Below are positions 8,401 to 16,398 of a stretch of 64,000 nt of DNA, one piece after another. The notes under the pieces were generated by a model. That model saw only the letters and a list, made by a program, of their open reading frames with translations, had not been told where the DNA came from and searched no databases. The number at the start of each line of letters is the position of its first letter. Position 1 is the first letter of the stretch. Made by a program: the position numbers and the translations under genes. Source of the stretch: Treponema bryantii NK4A124 (GTDB taxonomy: Bacteria; Spirochaetota; Spirochaetia; Treponematales; Treponemataceae); NCBI RefSeq assembly GCF_000421345.1, contig NZ_ATWV01000002.1, positions 1-64,000 of the forward strand, given 5' to 3'.

Positions 8401-10464
8401 ATGCCTGGTTTTTATGATTATTATGATGTTGCCGTAGTCGGCGCGGGACATGCCGGAATTGAGGCGGGACTTGCCTGTGCCCGCATGGGACTTAAAACTG
8501 TATTGATTACCCAGACTCCGGATGCCATTGCCCGCATGAGCTGTAACCCTTCTATCGGCGGAATTGCAAAAGGAAATATTGTCCGCGAAATAGACGCTCT
8601 TGGCGGCCAGATGGCCAAGCTGATAGATAAGTCTATGATTCAGTTCCGCATGCTCAACAAGAGCCGGGGCCCTGCAGTTCAGGCTCCTCGTTCCCAGGCA
8701 GATAAAATTACCTATTCAATGCTGGCCCGCAAAATCTGCGAGACAACTCCAAATCTCTATACTTTAATGGATACCGTAATTGATATCCTGACAACTGCTT
8801 CGTCTACTCCGCTGCCACCAAACAGCGACTCTGCTGCAGAAAAGGGAACTATCCCTGGCGAAAAACGTGGTGAAGCCCGCACCCAGGCGGCCCTCAGCGG
8901 AATGCGTCAGAAGGTAACCGGTGTAGTAACAGAACGCGGCCGGGTAATTCCTGTGCGCTCTGTTGTTTTGACAACAGGAACCTTCCTTGGCGGCCGTATT
9001 TTTATTGGTGAATATGATGCCCCTTGCGGACGTGTAGGGGAGCCTGCTGCTTACGGACTTACAGAAAGTCTTCACAGACTTGGCTTTACAACCGGCCGAC
9101 TCAAGACCGGAACTCCACCTCGTATTCTCCGCAAGACTGTAGACTTTAGCAAACTGGACGAACAGCCGGGCGACACTGAGGTTATTCCTTTCAGTTTTGA
9201 AACAGAGAAAGTAGAACGCCCTCTTGTAAACTGCCACATTGTTTATACAAACGAAGAAACTCATAAAATCATCCGCGACAACATCGGCCGCTCTCCGCTT
9301 TACTCAGGAAAAATCAGCGGAATTGGTCCGCGTTACTGTCCAAGTATTGAAGACAAGGTTATGCGCTTTGCAGAACGTGACCGCCATCAGATTTTCGTAG
9401 AGCCGGAAGGTCTTGAAACTGATGAAATCTACCTTAACGGACTTTCTTCCAGCCTGCCGGAATGTGTGCAGGATGCCTTTATGCGCACAATGCATGGTTT
9501 TGAAAATGCCGTACAGAGCCGCCCGGGCTATGCTGTAGAATATGACTTTGTTGAACCGACACAATTGTATCCTTCTTTGGAAACTAAGCGTGTTGCAGGT
9601 CTCTTTAATGCCGGTCAGATAAACGGAACTTCCGGTTATGAGGAAGCTGCCGGCCAGGGCCTTATAGCAGGAATGAATGCCGGACTTTATGCCCGTGAGC
9701 ATATAAAAGTATGCGGCCCATTGGCAGAGATTCCACACAGCCTCAACGGTGTGCCAAGCTCAATGGAAAAAGACGCCTTCCATCCTAAGGCTGATATGAC
9801 AAACGAAGAAAAAGCCCGCTTTGCAGAAATCTCTGAGCGCGAAACTGCCGAACTCAACGCTTACGAGCGGGGTGTTCAGAAGGATGCAGGCTTTGATGCT
9901 TTTGACAAGATTCCGGATTTTGAGCCGGTAATTCTCGGCCGCGACGAAGGCTACATTGGAGTTCTTATTGATGACCTTGTAACTCTTGGAACAAAAGAGC
10001 CTTACCGCATGTTTACAGCCCGCGCCGAATACCGCTTAAAGCTCCGCCACGATACTGCAGACCGCCGCCTTGCAAAGTACGCCTTCCGCTGCGGTCTTAA
10101 AACTCAGGCTCAGTTTGATGCAATAAACGAAAAATATGCCCGCCTTTCCGAAATTGAAGCCCTGCTTCTTAAAAAGCCTGAAATGGAAAATCCCGGCTAC
10201 CCTGAAGCAGACTGGGAAATGGCAAAGATTGACGCAAAGTATAAGTACTATATTGAAAAGCAGGACAAACGCGTTGAAAAGCTTCACAAAATGGAGAACG
10301 CCCGCATTCCTGCAGACTTTGATTACGGCAGCATTCCGTCACTTTCTGCGGAGAGCCGCAATAAGCTGGAAGCAATCAGACCTGTTACATTAGGCCAGGC
10401 TAACCGCATAAGTGGAATACGAAACAGTGATATTATGCTGTTAATGGTTTATTTGAAACGGTAG
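8401..10464 (+). CDS. mnmG: tRNA uridine-5-carboxymethylaminomethyl modification enzyme MnmG (GidA)
   Basis: MnmG works with MnmE to modify the wobble uridine of several tRNAs, using FAD. The N-terminus shows the FAD dinucleotide fold VVGAGHAGIEAGLACARMG. The family signatures CNPSIGGIAKG, TGTPPRI and GQINGTSGYEEAAGQGLIAG follow, with the C-terminal tRNA-binding GxxNRISGIRxSDI region. At 687 residues it is longer than the usual 620-640. Most of the excess is a Pro/Ser/Glu-rich insert at about residues 135-175 (8800-8920), in the loop before the VVLTTGTFL strand. The gene has its own promoter and is divergent from the HAD hydrolase. Confidence 0.96.
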   Translation: MPGFYDYYDVAVVGAGHAGIEAGLACARMGLKTVLITQTPDAIARMSCNPSIGGIAKGNIVREIDALGGQMAKLIDKSMIQFRMLNKSRGPAVQAPRSQADKITYSMLARKICETTPNLYTLMDTVIDILTTASSTPLPPNSDSAAEKGTIPGEKRGEARTQAALSGMRQKVTGVVTERGRVIPVRSVVLTTGTFLGGRIFIGEYDAPCGRVGEPAAYGLTESLHRLGFTTGRLKTGTPPRILRKTVDFSKLDEQPGDTEVIPFSFETEKVERPLVNCHIVYTNEETHKIIRDNIGRSPLYSGKISGIGPRYCPSIEDKVMRFAERDRHQIFVEPEGLETDEIYLNGLSSSLPECVQDAFMRTMHGFENAVQSRPGYAVEYDFVEPTQLYPSLETKRVAGLFNAGQINGTSGYEEAAGQGLIAGMNAGLYAREHIKVCGPLAEIPHSLNGVPSSMEKDAFHPKADMTNEEKARFAEISERETAELNAYERGVQKDAGFDAFDKIPDFEPVILGRDEGYIGVLIDDLVTLGTKEPYRMFTARAEYRLKLRHDTADRRLAKYAFRCGLKTQAQFDAINEKYARLSEIEALLLKKPEMENPGYPEADWEMAKIDAKYKYYIEKQDKRVEKLHKMENARIPADFDYGSIPSLSAESRNKLEAIRPVTLGQANRISGIRNSDIMLLMVYLKR

Positions 10465-10470
10465 ATTGCA

Positions 10471-10560
10471 CCGGTGGTTGAGTAGGCCATAGGCCGTATC
10501 GAAACCACATTCTAGTTCTGCGATGGTTTCGATACAACGCTTCGCGTCACTCAACCATCG
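10471..10560. repeat. Palindromic repeat family C between mnmG and the HD-GYP gene
   Basis: Two oppositely oriented copies of the motif GGTTGAGT ... CGTATCGAAACCA lie back to back. The right copy runs into the 3' end of the minus-strand HD-GYP gene and encodes its last residues (MVE). The pair can fold as a long hairpin and may end transcription from both sides, which is inference. Confidence 0.75.
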
Positions 10561-12253
10561 ACTTATAATATTCCTCTAACTGTTGCCGGCACTCAATAAA
10601 TATCTGGCCAATAACCGGGTCAAAATGCTGGCCCAAATCATTTTTGATAATCTCAAAAGCTTCGTCAAAGGACTTTGCTTCCTTGTAGCAGCGCTTACTT
10701 ACCAGGGCGTCAAAAACATCAGCCAGGGCCATAATGCGGGCTTCAAGAGGAATTGCTTCTCCCTTAATTCCTTCCGGATATCCGCTGCCGTCCCACTTTT
10801 CGTGATGGTAGTGGGCAACGTTTACCGCAATCCGGCGGAATTCTTCATCATCGATGCCGCCCAAAACCTTATCTACTATAACGGCACCCTTGGCTGGATG
10901 CTCCTTCATCTTTTCGTATTCTTCGGGAGTGAATTTTCCAGGCTTGCGCAGGATTGCGTCATCAACGGCAATTTTTCCAAGGTCGTGCATAGGAGCAGCT
11001 TTTACCAGAAGCTTTAAGAAGGATGGCGAAAGCTTTTCAATTTCCCCGTGCTTTATAAGCTCTTCTGCAAAAATCTGAATACAGTCACTTGTGCGCAGAA
11101 TATGACCGCCGGTAGAGTTGTCCCGGCTTTCTACCATTGTTGCAATTCCTCTGATGATGGAATCCTGCATGTCGGTAACCTGTTCTGTTTTTTCTTTTAC
11201 CAGATGAGAGAGCTCTTTGTTAAAGGAATTCAGGCCTTTTATGTAATTCTGCTGTTCAGAATCATCCCTTAATTCAAGAAAATACCCCATCTTCATTCGG
11301 CTTGCAGAAAGCTTATGAATGGTACAGATTCCGGCCTTGTCTTCAATGTTAATCTTAAAATCTTCGTTGCAGTGCTTGTTCCAGTCCCAGTCGGGATCTG
11401 CATAATGAAGGGTTTCGATGATATTTGAAAAGTCTGCGGGAATATATGAATCGAGAGCAATTTCCTTTAGCTTTGGAAAAAAGGTAAGGGCAAAGTCGTT
11501 ACAGCCCAGAAATCGTTTTTTATTGTCGAAGGCAATATAGCCGTAGCCGGTTCGGTTCTGTAAAACATTTATAAGATTGAGCTGCAAATCATAAGTATTT
11601 GTTTTAGCAGAATAGTAGAGAAAGAGTATTTCAAGAATAAGATAGATGTAAGGCATTAAGTTGAGTCTTGTTCCGGCTGCCATTGGAATAAGGTAGGCAA
11701 GAGTTCCCAGAATCAGGGCGCATAAAAGAATCTGAAGAGATTTTTTTGAAACATTCTTTTTTGTAAAGATGGAAGTTATAACTACAAGTATTGCAGAAAG
11801 ATTTACTCCTCCAAGAAAGGCCATGTACATAAACATTGCCGGGCCCATTTTGAATTTTATGAGGGTGAGACCATGTTCTTTTATAATATATGGATTATCA
11901 AAGAAAAGATGTGTTTCTTTTGTTGTTGCAAGAAGAAAGCCGAGTATTGTAGCAAAAATTACAAGGCCAAAACGCAGACCAAAGTAGAAGCGTTTATGAC
12001 ACATGTCAACAATAACAATAAGCCCGAAGAGAATTGTAAAAATACTGCCTACATACGAAAGAAGATTTCCGGAAAGGGCACCCTCCAGGGTATCTGCATG
12101 AATGGACATTGCATAACCGAAATTTGAAATAAAGGTTGTAAGAAAAAGGGTGAGATAGTTTTTATTGAGATTATTAGAGTTTATTTCGTAGTAGACGAAT
12201 AAAGCAATAAGAGAGAGAAATAAAGCTACTAAATAAAAAGGTCTCAAATCCAT
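10547..12253 (-). CDS. Membrane HD-GYP domain protein, probable c-di-GMP phosphodiesterase
   Basis: The 568-residue protein begins with about seven membrane helices (residues 5-220) like the 7TM heads of some sensor kinases, then a PAS-like sensor (about 230-330) and a C-terminal HD-GYP domain. The HD site reads MHDLGKIAVDD (near residue 421) and the GYP signature reads HHEKWDGSGYPEG (near 485), so the metal and c-di-GMP residues look intact. It should hydrolyse cyclic-di-GMP at the inner membrane in response to an unknown signal. TATAAT on the minus strand (12261-12266) lies seven bases before the ATG, although the -35 region is weak. Confidence 0.9.
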   Translation of the reverse strand: MDLRPFYLVALFLSLIALFVYYEINSNNLNKNYLTLFLTTFISNFGYAMSIHADTLEGALSGNLLSYVGSIFTILFGLIVIVDMCHKRFYFGLRFGLVIFATILGFLLATTKETHLFFDNPYIIKEHGLTLIKFKMGPAMFMYMAFLGGVNLSAILVVITSIFTKKNVSKKSLQILLCALILGTLAYLIPMAAGTRLNLMPYIYLILEILFLYYSAKTNTYDLQLNLINVLQNRTGYGYIAFDNKKRFLGCNDFALTFFPKLKEIALDSYIPADFSNIIETLHYADPDWDWNKHCNEDFKINIEDKAGICTIHKLSASRMKMGYFLELRDDSEQQNYIKGLNSFNKELSHLVKEKTEQVTDMQDSIIRGIATMVESRDNSTGGHILRTSDCIQIFAEELIKHGEIEKLSPSFLKLLVKAAPMHDLGKIAVDDAILRKPGKFTPEEYEKMKEHPAKGAVIVDKVLGGIDDEEFRRIAVNVAHYHHEKWDGSGYPEGIKGEAIPLEARIMALADVFDALVSKRCYKEAKSFDEAFEIIKNDLGQHFDPVIGQIFIECRQQLEEYYKSMVE

Positions 12254-12286
12254 AAAAATAATTATATGCCTCTTTCCATTATTTCA

Positions 12287-13147
12287 CTAGTTTTTTCGCA
12301 GTATATCTACGCAGTGACTGCCGGCTCCCACAAGCTCCGGTCTCTCACAGTTTGCAAGCTGAAAAGCGCAGAAGGCTTCGAACTCTTCCGGGCTCATTTC
12401 GTTAAGTTCCCGTCTCATATAGTCCGCGGCTCCGTCCGGTGAAATTATTTTGATTCGCTGGAGGCCGGCGGCATCATTCAGACGGTTTATGTCTTCCAGA
12501 CGTACATAATCATATAAATCTTCTTCTGTGCAGATTGTGTGGAAGTCTGGAGACAGCCCGCCTTTTGCAGCAACCTCGCTCCACTTGTGTTCCTTAAAGC
12601 AGTAAGAGATTACGCTGTACTCATTCATAACGTAGGCAACAAGAATTATGCCGCCTTTCTTTGTGATTCGTTTGGCCTCGTTCAGCGCTTTGAGCTTTTC
12701 CTGGTCGCCATGAAGATGATAAAGGGGACCAAAGAGAATGGTAATGTCAAAAGTTTCGTCTTCTAAAAAGGGGAGGCTGCGGGCATCTCCCTGCCAGGTT
12801 TTTATGTTTTCGTGCTTGGAACGGAGAATCTCAAGATTGTGTTTTACAAGTTCTACGGCAGTTACATCGTAGCCGCGGTGGCAGAGCTCTACGGAGTAGC
12901 GGCCGGTGCCGGCACCTATGTCGGCGATTTTGATTGTTCCGGTGGTTGAGTAGCCCTCAGGGCGTATCGAAAACACATCAGACGTCGTTTCATAAGGTGG
13001 TTTCGATACGTTCGCTTCGCGAACACTCAACCACCGTACAGCCTCTTCGATGTAGTGCAGGGTCGTGCGGAATTCTACCTGGCCATGGCGGGTTTTGAGG
13101 CGGCCTTCTTCGTGGAATTTGTTGTAGTATTTTTCTAAATCTGCCAT
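12287..13147 (-). CDS. Class I SAM-dependent methyltransferase
   Basis: The protein shows the Rossmann methyltransferase motifs: motif I ADIGAGTGRYSVEL, an acidic end of strand 2 (VTAVEL), GDARSLPF and the FGPLYHL strand-4 region. The substrate is unknown. The start overlaps the upstream deaminase gene by 13 bases, so the two are probably cotranscribed. About 30 residues between the N-terminal helix and motif I (12944-13035) come from a family C palindromic repeat read in frame. Without this insert the domain spacing would be normal. Confidence 0.88.
   Translation of the reverse strand: MADLEKYYNKFHEEGRLKTRHGQVEFRTTLHYIEEAVRWLSVREANVSKPPYETTSDVFSIRPEGYSTTGTIKIADIGAGTGRYSVELCHRGYDVTAVELVKHNLEILRSKHENIKTWQGDARSLPFLEDETFDITILFGPLYHLHGDQEKLKALNEAKRITKKGGIILVAYVMNEYSVISYCFKEHKWSEVAAKGGLSPDFHTICTEEDLYDYVRLEDINRLNDAAGLQRIKIISPDGAADYMRRELNEMSPEEFEAFCAFQLANCERPELVGAGSHCVDILRKN
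12944..13035. repeat. Palindromic repeat family C inside the methyltransferase gene
   Basis: Two inverted copies of the GGTGGTTGAGT ... CGTATCGAAA unit face each other. The whole 92-base insert stays open in the coding frame and adds about 30 residues just before SAM motif I. Confidence 0.8.
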
Positions 13148-14151
13148 GCATCATCAACAGACTTAACAGCCTTTTTCTTATCGGCCTCACTCATAAAGGA
13201 CTGGCGGAAACTGTTCTTAACAAGGTCTTTAATTTCGTCCATTGTAAAGTTCAGATCTTTGTGACAAATCCAGAACTCGTCGAGCAGGGTAGTCTTAAAG
13301 AAAACCGGGTCATCTGTGTTGATGTTTACAGGGAGTCCCTTGTCGTAGAAGGCGCGAACCGGATGATCCTTTGCCTTCTGAACAATTTTCTTTGTAAATG
13401 TATTTGAAGTAATACAGATTTCGATTGGAAGCTTTGTCTTTTTGATTTCTTCCATGAGTTTTTCGTCCTGAATTGCTGTAATTCCGTGGCCGATTCGCTG
13501 GGCATGGAGGAAATTAATAGAATCCCAGATTGATTCAGGGCCTACATCTTCGCCGGCATGGGCAACTGCCTTAAAGCCGTCTTTGAGAGCCTGCTCGTAA
13601 ACAGGAGCATACTCTTTTGCAGGTCCCTTTGCTTCTGCACCACCAAGACCAATACCGATGATGTCTTCGCAAGGGAATTCCTTCAAAAGATTATAGTTCT
13701 TCATGGCATTTTCGCAGCCAAAGGTGCGGGAAACGTCCATAAGAAGTTTAACAGTAATTCCACGCTTTTCTTTGATTTTGCTGATTTTTTCGTGGAAGAT
13801 TTTTACCATATCTTCGTATTTAAAGCCCATTTTGAGGAAGGCAGTAGGCGCAAAAAAGACTTCTGTATAGGTAATTCCGTTTTTTACAAGGTATTTTTCA
13901 AGCTCGTCAAAAACAATCTTAAAATCATTTACAGATGAGTACATTCCTTGAATCTTAAGGAAAGACTGGATAAAACCGTTTAAATCATTATATGAGAAAA
14001 GCTCCTTCTGCTCTTCTTTTGTCATTTCTTTGCCGAATTTATTCTTGTAAAGCTTTTTAATTCCGCTGATAGTGATTACTGCTTCCAGGTGGAGGTGCAG
14101 CTCTGCCTTTGGAACAGCTGATAAAAATGTTTTGAATTCCGACTTGTTCAC
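13135..14151 (-). CDS. add: Adenosine deaminase family protein
   Basis: The 338-residue protein has the metal-dependent deaminase layout. It shows HLHLEA near residue 20 (the first two metal histidines), HAGED (third histidine and general acid), RIGHG and the NTDDP aspartate. It should deaminate adenosine or a related purine in salvage. HLHLEA replaces the more usual HLHLDG, and some relatives act on modified adenines or adenosyl compounds, so the exact substrate is open. The start is GTG 14151 with AGGAG upstream. A promoter TTGCAT-17-TAAAAT lies at 14187-14215. Confidence 0.88.
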   Translation of the reverse strand: MNKSEFKTFLSAVPKAELHLHLEAVITISGIKKLYKNKFGKEMTKEEQKELFSYNDLNGFIQSFLKIQGMYSSVNDFKIVFDELEKYLVKNGITYTEVFFAPTAFLKMGFKYEDMVKIFHEKISKIKEKRGITVKLLMDVSRTFGCENAMKNYNLLKEFPCEDIIGIGLGGAEAKGPAKEYAPVYEQALKDGFKAVAHAGEDVGPESIWDSINFLHAQRIGHGITAIQDEKLMEEIKKTKLPIEICITSNTFTKKIVQKAKDHPVRAFYDKGLPVNINTDDPVFFKTTLLDEFWICHKDLNFTMDEIKDLVKNSFRQSFMSEADKKKAVKSVDDAWQI

Positions 14152-14186
14152 TTTATTCGTCTCCTAACTTTTTCGCACCCATAATA

Positions 14187-14215
14187 ATTTTATCACGGTT
14201 CTACAGATAATGCAA
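14187..14215 (-). promoter_or_regulatory. Promoter of the deaminase-methyltransferase unit
   Basis: On the minus strand TTGCAT (14210-14215), a 17-base spacer and TAAAAT (14187-14192) stand about 36 bases before the GTG start. Unlike many promoters here, this one leaves room for a normal ribosome site. Confidence 0.65.
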
Positions 14216-14279
14216 TTAGTGCACAATTATACCTTATTAATATCGGCGGAAAGTGACGGAAACTTTAGGAAAAAGTTGA

Positions 14280-14342
14280 ATGTCATGCTGAACATGTTTC
14301 AGCATCTTTGAATAGATTCCGAAACAAGTTCGGAATGACGGA
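14280..14342. repeat. Palindromic repeat family A
   Basis: The unit GTCATGCTGAACATGTTTCAGCATCT is followed by an inverted half GATTCCGAAACAAGTTCGGAATGAC. Each half folds on itself. It occupies the space downstream of the sensor/GGDEF gene. Confidence 0.8.
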
Positions 14343-14343
14343 T

Positions 14344-16317
14344 TTATTGTTTTGAAGCGTGCTTTATCTCTTTTTCTTCGTAGAGCTTTTCGTCTGCGCG
14401 GGAGAGAAGGGCATCCAGGTTTGATTTTTCAGGCGTAAAGGCAACATGCCCGAGGCTTAATGAAAGGGTAACCGGCAGCCCTGCTTCCTGAGACAGGAGC
14501 AGATTCAGCTGTTCGATTCTGGTCCTTATGGCTGAGATGTAGCCCTTTGTAAGTCCTGTAGAAAGAATTGCAAATTCATCACCGCTCAAGCGGCCTACAA
14601 TATCAGAATTACGGAAGGCTGCGCTGAGAACCCGTGCTTCTGTCTGGATTGCAAGGTCTCCGACTTTATGTCCATAGGTGTCGTTGATTTTCTTGAGTCC
14701 GTCCATATCTGCAAAGAAAACCATGCCGCTCAGGCCGTTTTTTACTGCTCTTTTGAGTTCTTTTTCGGCCTTTTCCATAAAGCCCCGGCGGTTCAGTACC
14801 TGGGTAAGCTCGTCTATGCTGTTCTGGAAGTTTAATTCCTGATTATTTCTTAAGAGCCTTTCGTTGCGGCTTGTAAGAGCCTCGTTTTTATTCAGTGCCT
14901 GTGTGTATTCCCATGCATTTGCAATGGCATTGATAATAAGCTTAAGGTAAACATGATGCATCTGAAATTTTGAATCTGTAGGCTTTACCATAAGATATCC
15001 GTATTGCTTTTCGCCTGCAAATATAGGATGTACAATATATGTACCGGTAGTTACTGAATGAAAGGCTGGCGGAATAAGATTTTTGTGAGGATTTGTTTCA
15101 ATGCCTTTTTCATCGTAAGGAATAATCTGTCTGTCACCTTCTATATAAACCTTCAGATAAGCCTTGTCTGGAATTTCGATTTTGTCGCTTTTCTTAAAAT
15201 AGACCGGCTCCTCATATAATACGACTGACATGGAAGCAAATTTTAATTGCCCTGCAATTGCAGTAAGAGAATTAAAAAAGTCTTCCAGCGTATGATTTTT
15301 GTGGAAGATGTCTATAAGCGTATAAATTCCATTAATGTCTTTTGAAGATTCTGTATATTCTTCTATTGTGTTGGAGTTTATATGATGATTTTCAACAATT
15401 TCGCCTGCCTGATTACGGCTTACGAAGGAAATATTACTTGATTTTACGCAGCCGCAGGACTGACGGTAGATTGGCTCTGTGGTAGTTTTTGTTTCGCGGG
15501 GCAGTTTTTCGCCGTTTAAGATTTTCCAGGCAATTTCGGCTGCTTTATAGCCCTGACCGGCAACATTCTGGTCTATTGTAGAAAGAGAAGGGCTTGTAAA
15601 GGATGCCCGAACCGAATCGTCAAAGCCGACAAACTTTACATCCTTAGGAACTTTTACTCCCAGCTCCTGAAGAGCCTTCATACAGCCTTCTGCCATAAGG
15701 TCGTTTGCAGCAAGAAAGGCATCTACCTTTACATCTTCCTTTGATTTATATTTTTCGCGGGTAATTGTATAGGCTGCCTCGCGGATAAACATTGCTTCTA
15801 TAACGTTATCCGGGTTAAATATCAGATTATTATTTTCCAGGGCCTTTTTAAAGGCTGCAAGCCTTGCTATTCCTTCGGCAGAGTTTGTTTCTGCTGCAGA
15901 AAGAAAACCTATGTTTTTACAGCCGTGCTCCTTTACCAGGTGTTCAATAACCTGATTATAAGCCTGGGTACAATCACTTGTAGTGTAGTGAACATCATCA
16001 AAAGGAAGATCTGCTGCAATTGAAACTATAGGCTTTTTTGAAAAGGGCTTAAGAAAGGCTTCCAGCTCCTCTGGCGGAGTAAAGGTTTGATAGGCACTTG
16101 TGACTATTATAATCAGGTCTATATCTTCGGCCTTTAAAAGCTCTGCCGAGGTCCAGTACTGGTATTCGTAAAGTCCATGCGGGTAATTAGGCTGATTTGT
16201 CTGTGCAAGAATCAGCTTTACATCCTTGTCTGAAGTGAAAAAGGAAGCAACGCCCTGTGCTACTGAAAGAGAGTATTCTACTGTTAGGTTGTGTACAAAT
16301 AATGCTACTCGCTTCAT
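14344..16317 (-). CDS. LacI-type ligand-binding domain fused to a GGDEF diguanylate cyclase
   Basis: Residues about 1-290 form a periplasmic-binding-protein fold of the LacI/PurR regulatory type (IGFLSAAETNS, VGFDDSVRASFTSPSLSTIDQN). There is no signal peptide, membrane helix or DNA-binding head. A conserved YRQSCGC patch ends this part. A linker region of about 200 residues follows, then a GGDEF domain (about 500-655). Its signature is SGDEF, a common active variant, with DMDGLKKINDTYGH upstream. It should make c-di-GMP in the cytoplasm under control of a small ligand, perhaps a sugar. It is a paralogue of the protein at 27065-29008. Confidence 0.9.
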   Translation of the reverse strand: MKRVALFVHNLTVEYSLSVAQGVASFFTSDKDVKLILAQTNQPNYPHGLYEYQYWTSAELLKAEDIDLIIIVTSAYQTFTPPEELEAFLKPFSKKPIVSIAADLPFDDVHYTTSDCTQAYNQVIEHLVKEHGCKNIGFLSAAETNSAEGIARLAAFKKALENNNLIFNPDNVIEAMFIREAAYTITREKYKSKEDVKVDAFLAANDLMAEGCMKALQELGVKVPKDVKFVGFDDSVRASFTSPSLSTIDQNVAGQGYKAAEIAWKILNGEKLPRETKTTTEPIYRQSCGCVKSSNISFVSRNQAGEIVENHHINSNTIEEYTESSKDINGIYTLIDIFHKNHTLEDFFNSLTAIAGQLKFASMSVVLYEEPVYFKKSDKIEIPDKAYLKVYIEGDRQIIPYDEKGIETNPHKNLIPPAFHSVTTGTYIVHPIFAGEKQYGYLMVKPTDSKFQMHHVYLKLIINAIANAWEYTQALNKNEALTSRNERLLRNNQELNFQNSIDELTQVLNRRGFMEKAEKELKRAVKNGLSGMVFFADMDGLKKINDTYGHKVGDLAIQTEARVLSAAFRNSDIVGRLSGDEFAILSTGLTKGYISAIRTRIEQLNLLLSQEAGLPVTLSLSLGHVAFTPEKSNLDALLSRADEKLYEEKEIKHASKQ

Positions 16318-16326
16318 AAAAACAAC

Positions 16327-16392
16327 ACTGTCATTCTGAACTTGTTTCAGAATCTAATGCAAATGAGACCCTGAAATAAATTCAGGGTGACA
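16327..16392. repeat. Palindromic repeat family A
   Basis: GTCATTCTGAACTTG...CAGAATCT is followed by its inverted partner GACCCTGAAATAAATTCAGGGTGACA, between two minus-strand genes. It is the typical two-hairpin form of the family. Confidence 0.8.
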
Positions 16393-16398
16393 TATTTC

